The notes: a model not told the origin generated them from the sequence alone. A stretch of DNA of 64,000 bases from Streptomyces roseoviridis (GCF_039535235.1 NZ_BAAAWU010000001.1:4030001-4094000), one strand, 5' to 3'; shown: positions 24,276 through 33,063, numbered from the stretch's first letter. Numbers and translations are program-made.

Positions 24276-25346
24276 GTGTCCAACTCGCCGGTGAGAGCAC
24301 AGGCCAAGGGGGCTGGAAGAGTGCCGGTCGAAAGTAATTCCGCCGTGGGCGAACACGGCGTGTCGAAACAGACGAAAGTGACGAAACGCACACGGAGCGG
24401 GGCGGCCGAGAAGCTCCCGGCCGAGAAGCTCCCGGCCGAGAAGCCCCCGGGCGAGGACAGGGCGGCCGAGAAGCCCCCGGCCGGGCAGCCCACGGCCGAG
24501 GGCGGGCCCACGGCCAAGACCGGGCCTGCGGGCAAGGCCAGGGCCGCGGCCAAGACCAGGCCCGCGGTCAAGGCCAGGCCCGAGTCCCGCCTCGCCATGG
24601 TGCGGCGCGCCCGGAAGATCAACCGCGAGCTCGCCGAGGTCTATCCGTACGCCCACCCCGAGCTCGACTTCCGCAACCCCTTCGAGCTCCTGGTCGCCAC
24701 GGTCCTGTCCGCCCAGACCACCGACCTGCGGGTCAACCAGACCACCCCCGCGCTCTTCGCGAAGTACCCGACCCCCGAGGACCTGGCCGCCGCCGTCCCC
24801 GAGGAGGTCGAGGAGCTGATCCGGCCGACCGGGTTCTTCCGCGCCAAGACCAAGTCGATCATGGGTCTCGCCACCGCCCTCCGGGACGACTTCGGGGGCG
24901 AGGTGCCCGGACGCCTGGAGGACCTGGTCAAGCTGCCGGGAGTCGGCAGGAAGACCGCCTTCGTGGTCCTCGGCAACGCCTTCGGTGTGCCCGGCATCAC
25001 CGTCGACACCCACTTCATGCGCCTGGTACGCCGCTGGAAGTGGACCGAGCAGGAGGACCCGGTCAAGATCGAGGCGGAGATCGCCGAGATCTTCCCGAAG
25101 AGCGAGTGGACGATGCTCTCCCATCGGGTGATCTTCCACGGCCGCCGCATCTGCCACGCCCGCAAGCCCGCGTGCGGCGCCTGCCCGATCACCCACCTCT
25201 GCCCCGCCTACGGGGAGGGCGAGACGGACCCGGAGAAGGCGAAGAAGCTCCTGAAGTACGAGAAGGGCGGCTTCCCGGGCCAGCGGCTCAACCCGCCCCC
25301 GGACTACCCCGGCCGCCCCGCACCCCCGCTGGGCGCGAGCTCGTGA
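24276..25346 (+). CDS. nth: endonuclease III (DNA glycosylase/AP lyase) with long basic N-terminal tail
   Basis: A 356-residue protein. Residues 1-100 are a disordered Lys/Ala/Pro/Glu tail with repeats (AEKLP, AEKPP). The glycosylase core follows: helix-hairpin-helix LPGVGRKTAFVVLG with the catalytic Lys, the catalytic Asp in VDTHFMRL, and the [4Fe-4S] motif C-x6-C-x2-C-x5-C (CHARKPACGACPITHLC). It removes oxidised pyrimidines in base-excision repair. GTG 24276 is supported by the leaderless promoter; the tail would otherwise look removable, since an internal start just before ESRLAMVRRARK would also give a normal-sized Nth. The stop is 74 bp before the next NUDIX gene. Confidence 0.94.
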   Translation: MSNSPVRAQAKGAGRVPVESNSAVGEHGVSKQTKVTKRTRSGAAEKLPAEKLPAEKPPGEDRAAEKPPAGQPTAEGGPTAKTGPAGKARAAAKTRPAVKARPESRLAMVRRARKINRELAEVYPYAHPELDFRNPFELLVATVLSAQTTDLRVNQTTPALFAKYPTPEDLAAAVPEEVEELIRPTGFFRAKTKSIMGLATALRDDFGGEVPGRLEDLVKLPGVGRKTAFVVLGNAFGVPGITVDTHFMRLVRRWKWTEQEDPVKIEAEIAEIFPKSEWTMLSHRVIFHGRRICHARKPACGACPITHLCPAYGEGETDPEKAKKLLKYEKGGFPGQRLNPPPDYPGRPAPPLGASS

Positions 25347-25420
25347 GGACACCCACCGCCCCCGGAGCCCCCGGGGAACGAACCCACACTCCGGCCGCGT
25401 TGTGAAACACGGGGGTGCCG

Positions 25421-26119
25421 ATGACGCGCACTGACGAAGAGACCTACGGAGCGGGCGGACTGCTCGACCGGCACGGGCTGCCCGACTGGCTGGAGCCCGT
25501 CGACCGGGCGGCCCGCACGGTCGCGCCCGAGCAGCTGAGCCGCTTCCTCCCGCCCGAGGACGGCGCCGGGCGGCAGTCCGCCGTGCTCGTGCTCTTCGGC
25601 GAGGGGGCGCGCGGCCCCGAGCTGCTGCTGATGGAGCGTTCCGGCAGCCTCCGCTCCCACGCCGGACAGCCCTCCTTCCCCGGCGGCGCTCTGGACCCCG
25701 AGGACGGCGACCCTGCCGGGAGCGGGCCGCTGCGGGCCGCGCTGCGCGAGGCACAGGAGGAGACGGGACTCGACCCGGCCGGCGTCCAGCTGTTCGGCGT
25801 GCTGCCCCGCCTCTACATCCCCGTCAGCGGCTTCGTCGTGACCCCCGTGCTCGGCTGGTGGCGCGAACCCAGCCCCATCGGTGTCGTCGACCCCGCCGAG
25901 ACCGCCCGGGTCTTCACCGTCCCCGTGGTGGATCTCACGGACCCCGCCAACCGCGCGACCGCCGTCCACCCCCGCGGTCACGCGGGCCCCGCATTCCTGG
26001 TCGAATCGGCCCTGGTCTGGGGTTTCACGGCCGGAGTGATCGACCGGATCCTGCATTACGCGGGCTGGGAGCGCCCCTGGGACCGGTCCAAGCGGGTCCC
26101 GCTCGACTGGAGGTCATGA
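25421..26119 (+). CDS. CoA pyrophosphatase-like NUDIX hydrolase
   Basis: A 232-residue NUDIX protein. LLMERSGSLRSHAGQPSFPGGALD is the UPF0035/CoA-pyrophosphatase signature, followed by the Nudix core REAQEETGL with its catalytic glutamates. It therefore probably splits coenzyme A or its derivatives to 4'-phosphopantetheine and 3',5'-ADP. ATG 25421 was preferred over GTG 25415 because GGGGGTG (25411-25417) then serves as ribosome site. It sits between nth and the MarP-like protease, the same order as in mycobacteria apart from a missing thioredoxin-like gene. Confidence 0.9.
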   Translation: MTRTDEETYGAGGLLDRHGLPDWLEPVDRAARTVAPEQLSRFLPPEDGAGRQSAVLVLFGEGARGPELLLMERSGSLRSHAGQPSFPGGALDPEDGDPAGSGPLRAALREAQEETGLDPAGVQLFGVLPRLYIPVSGFVVTPVLGWWREPSPIGVVDPAETARVFTVPVVDLTDPANRATAVHPRGHAGPAFLVESALVWGFTAGVIDRILHYAGWERPWDRSKRVPLDWRS

Positions 26120-26154
26120 CAGGCTGACCCCGGGGCGACCGAAGACGAATCTGC

Positions 26155-26160
26155 GAGGCT
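26155..26160 (+). promoter_or_regulatory. -10-like box before the MarP-like gene
   Basis: GAGGCT, seven bases, then GTG 26168. It only partly matches TANNNT. Confidence 0.35.
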
Positions 26161-26167
26161 ATTGACG

Positions 26168-27367
26168 GTGAACGTGCTGGACATCCTGTTGCTGCTCGCC
26201 GCCGTGTGGTTCGCGATCATCGGTTACCGCCAGGGATTCGTCGTCGGCATCCTCTCGGTGATCGGGTTCCTCGGCGGCGGTCTCGTCGCCGTCCTGCTGC
26301 TGCCGGTCATCTGGAACCAGCTGACCGATCACAGCCAGGTCACCACGACCGCGACGGTCATCTTCGTGATGGTGGTCATCGTCAGCGCCTCCGTCGGCCA
26401 GGCGTTCACCACCCATCTCGGCAACAAGCTGCGCCGGCACATCACCTGGACTCCCGCACGCGCCCTGGACGCCACCGGCGGCGCCCTGGTCAACGTGGTC
26501 GCGATGCTGCTGGTCGCCTGGCTGCTCGGTTCCGCCCTGGCCCTGACCGCCGTGCCCACGTGGGCCAAGCAGGTCCGCAACTCCAAGGTGCTGCTGGGCG
26601 TCGAGGAGGTGATGCCCGATCAGGCGTCCCGCTGGTTCAGCGACTTCACCTCCACGCTCGCCCAGAACGGCTTCCCGCAGGTCTTCAACCCCTTCGCCAA
26701 CGAGCCCATCACCGAGGTGCGGCCGCCGGACCCGGCGCTCGCCGGCAGCCCGGTCGCCGAGCGCGCCCAGCGCTCCATCGTCAAGGTCGTCGGGACCGCC
26801 CCGAGCTGCGGCAAGGTCCTCGAAGGCACCGGCTTCGTGTTCGCCGAGCGCCGGGTCATGACCAACGCCCATGTCGTGGGCGGCGTCGACGAGCCCACCG
26901 TGCAGATAGGCGGCGAGGGCAAGCTCTACGACGCCAAGGTCGTGCTCTACGACTGGGCGCGCGACATCGCGGTCCTCGACGTGCCGGACCTGGACGCCAG
27001 GCCGCTGGAGTTCACCGACCGGGACGCCCGCAGCGGCGACAACGCCATCGTGGCCGGCTTCCCGGAGAACGGCGCGTACGACGTGCGCTCGGCCCGCGTG
27101 CGCGGCCGGATCACCGCCGACGGTCCCGACATCTACCGTCGCGGCGAGGTGCGCAGGGACGTCTACTCGCTGTACGCGACGGTCCGTCAGGGCAACTCCG
27201 GCGGCCCGCTGCTCACCGAGGACGGCAAGGTCTACGGCGTGATCTTCGCCCGGTCCCTCGACGACGCCAACACCGGCTACGCGCTGACGGTCGACGAGAT
27301 CCAGGAGGACATCACCCGGGGCCGCGCGGCCAACCAGCAGGTCGACAGCCAGGGCTGCGCCCTCTAG
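26168..27367 (+). CDS. MarP-like membrane serine protease (CvpA-type membrane domain plus trypsin fold)
   Basis: A 399-residue protein. Four N-terminal helices (about residues 1-130) form a CvpA/colicin-V-production-like domain. An extracytoplasmic protease domain carries the triad His (TNAHVV, about 233), Asp (DIAVLDV, about 265) and Ser (GNSGGPLL, about 343). Cysteines in APSCGK and near the C-terminus (SQGCAL) match the redox-sensitive disulfide of mycobacterial MarP (Rv3671c), which protects against acid and oxidative stress. GTG 26168 begins the first helix cleanly; TTG 26162 would add two residues. A strong terminator follows. Confidence 0.93.
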   Translation: MNVLDILLLLAAVWFAIIGYRQGFVVGILSVIGFLGGGLVAVLLLPVIWNQLTDHSQVTTTATVIFVMVVIVSASVGQAFTTHLGNKLRRHITWTPARALDATGGALVNVVAMLLVAWLLGSALALTAVPTWAKQVRNSKVLLGVEEVMPDQASRWFSDFTSTLAQNGFPQVFNPFANEPITEVRPPDPALAGSPVAERAQRSIVKVVGTAPSCGKVLEGTGFVFAERRVMTNAHVVGGVDEPTVQIGGEGKLYDAKVVLYDWARDIAVLDVPDLDARPLEFTDRDARSGDNAIVAGFPENGAYDVRSARVRGRITADGPDIYRRGEVRRDVYSLYATVRQGNSGGPLLTEDGKVYGVIFARSLDDANTGYALTVDEIQEDITRGRAANQQVDSQGCAL

Positions 27368-27486
27368 CGGGCCGGGCCCCGGCGCCGTGGCCACGGGCCC
27401 GCGGCCGGGGCCGCGCCCCTGCCGGGGCAGCACGGGACGCGCCCGGAACACGCCTGCACCGTGCCCACAGCGTGCCCGGACAGCGC

Positions 27487-27533
27487 CCGAGGGCGGGTCC
27501 CGCGGACCTCACGGCCGCGGGACCCGCCCTCGG
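27487..27533. terminator. bidirectional hairpin terminator after the MarP-like gene
   Basis: A 19-bp perfect stem (arm CCGAGGGCGGGTCCCGCGG) with a nine-base loop. Confidence 0.85.
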
Positions 27534-27539
27534 TACTCC

Positions 27540-27728
27540 CTAGGTACGGGTGTGACGCAGCCGCGCCGATACCCAGCGGGCCCGGCGGCGGAGGATGCGC
27601 GAGATTCCCACGCCCCCCTCGGGATGCGGGTGGCCGTGGTCCTGCGTGGCGCCCCGCTCGGGAGCGCCCGATCCGCCGATCGAGCGGCGGTCGCGTGCCG
27701 TGTCACCGTAGTCGTGCGTCCAGCCCAT
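27540..27728 (-). CDS. possible small basic protein
   Basis: A 62-residue open frame, MGWTHDYGDTARDRRSIGG..., ending in the basic RILRRRARWVSARLRHTRT. Third codon positions are mostly G or C, and the His/Pro-rich middle with a basic end looks like a real actinobacterial small protein. However, there is no clear ribosome site, and an upstream in-frame ATG at 27803 is also available. It is downstream of and parallel to the alpha/beta hydrolase gene. The function is unknown. Confidence 0.4.
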   Translation of the reverse strand: MGWTHDYGDTARDRRSIGGSGAPERGATQDHGHPHPEGGVGISRILRRRARWVSARLRHTRT

Positions 27729-27827
27729 ACCGGGACGTGTGCCCGGGGCCCAAGGTCGGTAACCTCCCCGGCGCCCGCCAATTGGCGTATGCGCGGGGCA
27801 CATGGCAGTTCGACGGACTCCTGAGCG

Positions 27828-28775
27828 TCAGCGGTCCGGCTCGGGGTCCTTGAGCCAGTTGACGAGCTCCGTGGTGAACGCGACGGGATCCTCCTCGTGG
27901 GGGAAGTGCCCGAGCCCGTCGAAGAGCCGCCAGCGGTACGGGGCCTCCACGTACTGCCCGGAGCCGGCCGCGCTGCGGGTCCGCATCACCGGGTCCAGCG
28001 AGCCGTGCAGGTGCAGTGTGGGCACGCGCACGGGCCGCTTCATGCGCCGGTTGAACTGGATGCCGTCCGGCCGGGCCAGCGAGCGCACCATCCAGCGGTA
28101 CGGCTCGATCGAGCAGTGCGCGGTCGACGGGATGCACATCGCCCGCCGGTAGACCTCCAGGGCCTCCTCGTCGGCGGCCGACCGGGGGTTCGGCCCGGAC
28201 CAGTCCTCGATCAGCCTGCCCACGAGCGCCGCGTCGTCCGCGACGAGCTGACGCTCCGGCAGCCACGGCCGCTGGAAGCCCCATACGTGGGAACCGGCCC
28301 GGGTCTGCGAGAAGTCGGCGAGCATCGCCGAGCGCCAGCGGCGCGGGTGCGGCATCGAGGAGACCGCGAGCCGGCGCACCAGCTTGGGCCGCATCACGGC
28401 GGCCGTCCAGGCGAGGTAACCGCCCAGGTCGTGACCGACGAGCGCGGCGTCCGGCTCACCGAGCGAGCGGATCACTCCGGTGATGTCGAGGGCCAGGTTG
28501 GCCGGGTCGTAACCCCGTGGCGTACGGTCGCTGCCGCCCACGCCGCGCAGGTCCATCGCCACGGCCCGGAACCCGGCCTCGGCGAGGGCGGGCAGCTGGT
28601 GGCGCCAGGTCCACCAGAACTGCGGGAAGCCGTGCAGCAGGAGCACCAGCGGGCCGTCGCCCATCTCGGCGATGTGGAAGCGGGCACCGTTGGCCGCCAC
28701 GTCACGGTGGGTCCACGGCCCGTCGATGCGGACGGGGCTTCCGCCGTTGGCGCTGCTGCTCTCAGGGACGGTCAT
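27828..28775 (-). CDS. alpha/beta hydrolase (epoxide hydrolase-like)
   Basis: A 315-residue alpha/beta hydrolase. The oxyanion motif HGFPQFWWTWRHQLP is followed by the nucleophile elbow GHDLGG, where Asp rather than Ser is typical of epoxide hydrolases and haloalkane dehalogenases. The acid is in HGSLDPVMRT, and the catalytic His in GLGHFPHEED. It has no signal peptide. ATG 28775 overlaps the stop of the holin-like gene as ATGA, so the pair is coupled. It matches mycobacterial EphE next to marP. Epoxide hydrolysis is the best guess. Confidence 0.9.
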   Translation of the reverse strand: MTVPESSSANGGSPVRIDGPWTHRDVAANGARFHIAEMGDGPLVLLLHGFPQFWWTWRHQLPALAEAGFRAVAMDLRGVGGSDRTPRGYDPANLALDITGVIRSLGEPDAALVGHDLGGYLAWTAAVMRPKLVRRLAVSSMPHPRRWRSAMLADFSQTRAGSHVWGFQRPWLPERQLVADDAALVGRLIEDWSGPNPRSAADEEALEVYRRAMCIPSTAHCSIEPYRWMVRSLARPDGIQFNRRMKRPVRVPTLHLHGSLDPVMRTRSAAGSGQYVEAPYRWRLFDGLGHFPHEEDPVAFTTELVNWLKDPEPDR

Positions 28776-29266
28776 GCAGACGAGCGTGCCACAGACGGGG
28801 CCTTGTCCAGGGCGATCGGCGCCGCACCGGTGACCGGACGCGGATGCGGCTTGACGTTCTGCATGATCGCCGCGGTCTGCTTGGCCGAGGAAATGGTCTT
28901 CTCCGGCTTCTTGACCTTCTTGAACTTGGCCACGGCGAACACGGCCAGCAGCCCGGCGAGCAGCACGTTCGCCGCGAACGAGAGCAGGAAGCACCAGACC
29001 ATGTTCCAGCCGCCGTTGCCGTTGTGGCCCCCGGTCCAGGCGTTGATGGCGTAGGCGAGCGCGAAGCTCAGCAGCGGCAGCGAGAACAGCAGCACGACGC
29101 CCGCGGCCATTCCGGCCGCGCCGCCCATCGCGCCGCGCTTGACGTCCTGGCGGATCTCGGCCTTGGCCAGGGCGATCTCGTCGTGCACCAGTGCGGACAT
29201 CTCGGCGGTCGCCGAGGCGACCAGCTGGCCGAGGCTGCGCTCGGCTCCGTCGAACGGGTCGCTCAT
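28772..29266 (-). CDS. phage holin family (Actino-type) membrane protein
   Basis: A 164-residue protein. MSDPFDGAERSLGQLVASATAEMSALVHDEIALAKAEI is an amphipathic N-terminal region typical of the actinobacterial 'phage holin family' proteins. Two transmembrane helices (about residues 52-75 and 92-115) and a basic cytoplasmic tail follow. Despite the family name there is no phage context; a chromosomal membrane role is more likely. ATG 29266 has GAGAGGGAT upstream. It precedes and is coupled to the hydrolase gene. Confidence 0.85.
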   Translation of the reverse strand: MSDPFDGAERSLGQLVASATAEMSALVHDEIALAKAEIRQDVKRGAMGGAAGMAAGVVLLFSLPLLSFALAYAINAWTGGHNGNGGWNMVWCFLLSFAANVLLAGLLAVFAVAKFKKVKKPEKTISSAKQTAAIMQNVKPHPRPVTGAAPIALDKAPSVARSSA

Positions 29267-29303
29267 GGCTGATCCCTCTCCTCTTCTACGGTCCGACCTC
29301 AGA

Positions 29304-30701
29304 TCATGCCGGACGGTCGGCCTCATCGCGCGGTGCCCCCGCGAGTCGGGCGCGCTCACGGTGTTCGGCGGCCTTCCGCTCGTGGATCGCGGCCATGCGC
29401 AGGTGGTACTCGGGGGTGTGCTCCTCGTAGACGTCGGGGATGCCGTCCTCGTCGTCGTCGCGCTCCTCCTCCACGACCAGCGCCTGGTACTTGCGGACCC
29501 GCAGCTTCAGGAGCACCGAGGCGAGCACGGCGGCCGTCAGCGAGCCGATGAGGACGGCGGCCTTGACCTCGTCGGTCAGGGCGGCGTCGCCGGCGAAGGC
29601 GAGCTCCCCGATCAGCAGCGAGACGGTGAAGCCGATGCCGGCGAGCGAGGCGACGGCGAAGACGTCCGGCCAGGCCAGCTCCGGGTTGAGCTCCGCCTTG
29701 GTGAAGCGGGCGGCGAGCCAGGTGCCGCCGAAGATGCCGATGGTCTTGCCGACCACGAGCCCGAGGACGACGCCGAGGGTGACGGGCTGGGTGAAGACGT
29801 CGCCGAGGGCGCCGCCGGAGATCGCGACCCCGGCCGAGAACAGGGCGAACAGCGGCACGGCGAGGCCGGCGGAGAGGGGGCGTATCAGGTGCTCGATGTG
29901 CTCGCCCGGGGAGTGCTCCTCGCCCTCCCGGGTGGTGCAGCGCAGCATCAGGCCCATGGCGACGCCGGCGATGGTGGCGTGGACGCCGCTGTTGTACATC
30001 AGGCCCCAGATGACCAGGGCGAGCGGCACGTACACGTACCAGCCGCGGACGCCCTTGCGCAGCAGCAGCCAGAAGACGGCGAGTCCGGCGAAGGCGCCGC
30101 CGAGGGCGGCGAAGTTCAGGTCGCCGGTGAAGAAGACCGCGATGATCAGGATGGCGAACAGGTCGTCGACCACGGCGAGGGTGAGCAGGAAGGCCCGCAG
30201 CGAGGACGGCAGGGAGGTGCCGATCACGGCGAGGACGGCGAGCGCGAAGGCGATGTCGGTGGCGGTGGGCACGGCCCAGCCCGCGAGGCTGCCGTCGCCG
30301 ATCGTGTTGACCAGGGCGTAGACGAGGGCGGGCGCGGCCATGCCGCAGACGGCGGCGATGACCGGGAGGGCGGCGGCCTTGGGGTCGCGCAGCTCGCCCG
30401 CGACGAGTTCGCGCTTCAGCTCGATGCCGGCGACGAAGAAGAAGATCGCCAGCAGGCCGTCGGCGGCCCAGTGCTGGACCGACAGGTCGAGCCCGAGGGA
30501 GGCCGGCCCGATGTGGAGGTCCCGGAGGGAGGCGTAGCTGTCCTTCAGAGGCGTGTTGGCCCACACGAGCGCGATGACGGCGGCCCCGAGCAGCAGCACA
30601 CCGCCGACGGTCTCGGTGCGCAGCGCGGCGGCGACGAACCGGCGCTCGGGCAGCGAGAGGCGGCCGAGGAAGCTGGGGCGATGGGGGGCGGGCGCGGGCA
30701 C
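29304..30701 (-). CDS. nhaA: Na+/H+ antiporter NhaA
   Basis: A 465-residue antiporter with about 12 membrane helices. The hallmark VVDDLFAI carries the two transport aspartates, and FFFVAGIELKRELVAGEL and VPTATDIAFALAV are strongly conserved. It exports sodium in exchange for protons and controls cytoplasmic pH. A charged C-terminal tail of about 60 residues extends beyond the core. GTG 30701 has GGAGG 8 nt upstream. A triple DnaA-box array lies 167-203 bp upstream, between this gene and acs. Confidence 0.95.
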   Translation of the reverse strand: MPAPAPHRPSFLGRLSLPERRFVAAALRTETVGGVLLLGAAVIALVWANTPLKDSYASLRDLHIGPASLGLDLSVQHWAADGLLAIFFFVAGIELKRELVAGELRDPKAAALPVIAAVCGMAAPALVYALVNTIGDGSLAGWAVPTATDIAFALAVLAVIGTSLPSSLRAFLLTLAVVDDLFAILIIAVFFTGDLNFAALGGAFAGLAVFWLLLRKGVRGWYVYVPLALVIWGLMYNSGVHATIAGVAMGLMLRCTTREGEEHSPGEHIEHLIRPLSAGLAVPLFALFSAGVAISGGALGDVFTQPVTLGVVLGLVVGKTIGIFGGTWLAARFTKAELNPELAWPDVFAVASLAGIGFTVSLLIGELAFAGDAALTDEVKAAVLIGSLTAAVLASVLLKLRVRKYQALVVEEERDDDEDGIPDVYEEHTPEYHLRMAAIHERKAAEHRERARLAGAPRDEADRPA

Positions 30702-30867
30702 GGTGAGAACCTCCGGTCGGTGGGCAGCGCTGAGCACATGCCGACCAGACTTCCCGGCGCACCTAGGTTCCTGTCGCGTCGTCGACGCGGTCCTTACCTT
30801 ACCTAAAGATGCTCCGTGGCGTCCGGCGATCTTCACTTTAGGTGCATACGGGGACAGCGGCACGCCC

Positions 30868-30904
30868 TGTGGACAACCGCCTGTGGACAACCGCCTGTGG
30901 ACAA
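30868..30904 (-). promoter_or_regulatory. three-box DnaA array (TTGTCCACA x3, 14-bp phase)
   Basis: TGTGGACAA occurs at 30868-30876, 30882-30890 and 30896-30904, each an exact match to the Streptomyces DnaA box on the minus strand. The spacers are identical (CCGCC), so the array is a perfect 14-bp direct repeat. It lies between the acs stop and nhaA start. Confidence 0.7.
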
Positions 30905-30983
30905 CGCGAGGGCGCCCGCCCCGGGGGCCGGGACGGGCGCTCGCCTGCGGTTTTCCCTGCGATTTCCTCTGCGTTTTCCCCGC

Positions 30984-32939
30984 TCAGTCCTCGCTGGAGG
31001 CGGCGGGCAGCTTCGTCTGGATGAGGTCCATGACCGACGAGTCCGTCAGGGTGGTGACGTCGCCCAGCTCGCGGTTCTCGGCGACGTCCCGCAGCAGGCG
31101 CCGCATGATCTTGCCGGAGCGGGTCTTGGGCAGCTCCGCCACGGGCAGGATCCGCTTCGGCTTGGCGATCGGGCCGAGGGTGGCGCCGACGTGGTTGCGC
31201 AGCTCGGCCACCAGGCTGTCGTCCTCGCTGGCCGTGCCGCGCAGGATGACGAAGGCCACGATCGCCTGGCCGGTCGTCTCGTCGGCGGCGCCGACGACGG
31301 CGGCCTCGGCGACGGCCGGGTGGGAGACGAGCGCGGACTCGACCTCGGTGGTGGAGATGTTGTGGCCGGAGACGAGCATGACGTCGTCGACCCGGCCGAG
31401 CAGCCAGATGTCGCCGTCGTCGTCCTTCTTCGCACCGTCGCCGGCGAAGTACCTGCCCTCGAAGCGGGACCAGTAGGTGTCGATGAAGCGCTGGTCGTCA
31501 CCCCAGATGGTGCGCAGCATCGACGGCCACGGCTCGGTCAGGACCAGGTAGCCGCCGCCTCCGTTCGGCACCTCGTTCGCCTCGTCGTCGACGACGGTGG
31601 CGGAGATGCCGGGCAGCGGGCGCTGGGCGGAGCCGGGCTTGGTCTCCGTGACACCGGGCAACGGGGAGATCATCATGGCGCCGGTCTCGGTCTGCCACCA
31701 GGTGTCCACGATGGGGCACCTGTCACCGCCGATGTGCTTGCGGTACCACATCCACGCCTCGGGGTTGATCGGCTCGCCGACGGAGCCGAGGACGCGCAGC
31801 GACGACAGGTCGAACTTGGCGGGGATGTCGTCGCCCCACTTCATGAAGGTGCGGATCGCGGTCGGCGCGGTGTAGAGGATGGTGACGCCGTACTTCTGCA
31901 CGATCTCCCAGAAGCGCCCCTGGTGGGGGGTGTCCGGGGTGCCCTCGTACATGACCTGGGTCGCGCCGTTGGCCAGCGGCCCGTACACGATGTACGAGTG
32001 GCCGGTGACCCAGCCGATGTCGGCGGTGCACCAGTAGACGTCGGTCTCCGGCTTGAGGTCGAAGACGGCGTGGTGGGTGTACGCGGCCTGGGTGAGGTAG
32101 CCGCCGGAGGTGTGCAGGATGCCCTTCGGCTTACCCGTCGTGCCGGAGGTGTAGAGGATGAAGAGCGGGTGCTCGGCCTCGAACGCCTCGGGGGTGTGCT
32201 CGGCGGACTGGCGGGCGACGATGTCGTCCCACCAGACGTCACGGCCCTCGGTGAAGGCGGTCTCCTGGCCGGTGCGGCGGACCACGAGGACGTGCTCGAC
32301 CTGCGGGCAGCGGGCCACGGCCTCGTCGATCGCCGGCTTGAGCGCGGACGGCTTGCCGCGGCGGTAGCCGCCGTCGGCGGTGACGACCAGCTTGGCGTCG
32401 GCGTCCTGGATGCGGGAGGCGACGGCGTCGGCCGAGAAGCCGCCGAAGACGACCGAGTGGGCGGCGCCGATGCGGGCGCAGGCCAGCATCGTGATGGCGG
32501 CCTCGGGGATCATCGGCAGGTAGACGGCGACCCGGTCGCCCTTGCGGACACCCAGCTCGGTGAGGGCGTTGGCGGCCCTGGACACCTCGTCCTTGAGTTC
32601 GGCGTAGGTGAGGGAGCGGCTGTCGCCGGGCTCGCCCTCGAAGTGGATGGCGACCCGGTCCCCGTGGCCGGCCTCGACGTGCCGGTCCACGCAGTTGTAG
32701 GCCACGTTCAGCTCGCCGTCGGCGAACCACTTGGCGAAGGGCGGGTTCGACCAGTCCAGGATCTCGGTCGGTTCGGTGGCCCAGGTGAGCCGCCTGGCCT
32801 GCTCGGCCCAGAAGCCCAGCCTGTCCGCCTTGGCCTGCTCGTACGCCTCCGCCGTCACGTTGGCGTCCGCGGCCAGCTCGGCCGGCGGCGCGAAGCGGCG
32901 CTCTTCCTTGAGCAGATTGGCCAAGGATTCGTTGCTCAC
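30984..32939 (-). CDS. acs: acetyl-CoA synthetase
   Basis: A 651-residue ANL-superfamily enzyme that activates acetate to acetyl-CoA via acetyl-AMP. It shows the P-loop-like YTSGTTGKPKGI, the acetate-pocket region DTWWQTETGAMM, the hinge-region LLGRVDD and the C-terminal PKTRSGKIMRRLLR, whose catalytic Lys is the usual acetylation target of Pat-type enzymes. Length is normal. GTG 32939 (VSNESLANLLKEERRF) has GGGAG 5 nt upstream; ATG 32951 would add four residues. The gene is monocistronic in appearance. Confidence 0.96.
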   Translation of the reverse strand: MSNESLANLLKEERRFAPPAELAADANVTAEAYEQAKADRLGFWAEQARRLTWATEPTEILDWSNPPFAKWFADGELNVAYNCVDRHVEAGHGDRVAIHFEGEPGDSRSLTYAELKDEVSRAANALTELGVRKGDRVAVYLPMIPEAAITMLACARIGAAHSVVFGGFSADAVASRIQDADAKLVVTADGGYRRGKPSALKPAIDEAVARCPQVEHVLVVRRTGQETAFTEGRDVWWDDIVARQSAEHTPEAFEAEHPLFILYTSGTTGKPKGILHTSGGYLTQAAYTHHAVFDLKPETDVYWCTADIGWVTGHSYIVYGPLANGATQVMYEGTPDTPHQGRFWEIVQKYGVTILYTAPTAIRTFMKWGDDIPAKFDLSSLRVLGSVGEPINPEAWMWYRKHIGGDRCPIVDTWWQTETGAMMISPLPGVTETKPGSAQRPLPGISATVVDDEANEVPNGGGGYLVLTEPWPSMLRTIWGDDQRFIDTYWSRFEGRYFAGDGAKKDDDGDIWLLGRVDDVMLVSGHNISTTEVESALVSHPAVAEAAVVGAADETTGQAIVAFVILRGTASEDDSLVAELRNHVGATLGPIAKPKRILPVAELPKTRSGKIMRRLLRDVAENRELGDVTTLTDSSVMDLIQTKLPAASSED

Positions 32940-33063
32940 GACATCTCCCATTCCCAGGGCGTCCTACGTGCCTGTGTGTCCCGCGTCATAGCTCATCAGC
33001 CAGATGCCCGGGTGACAAGAGCCTCCGGGCAATTGGTTTAGACCTGTGAGCCCGCATGCGGAG

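Noticed and set aside
28772..29266. Prophage remnant based on the 'holin' family gene
   Set aside because: No other phage gene, integrase or attachment site nearby; the gene is part of a conserved chromosomal block.
30792..30808. Iron-box-like CCTTACCTTACCTAAAG upstream of nhaA
   Set aside because: Only one half of the DmdR/IdeR palindrome is present; the other half does not match, and nhaA/acs are not expected iron genes.
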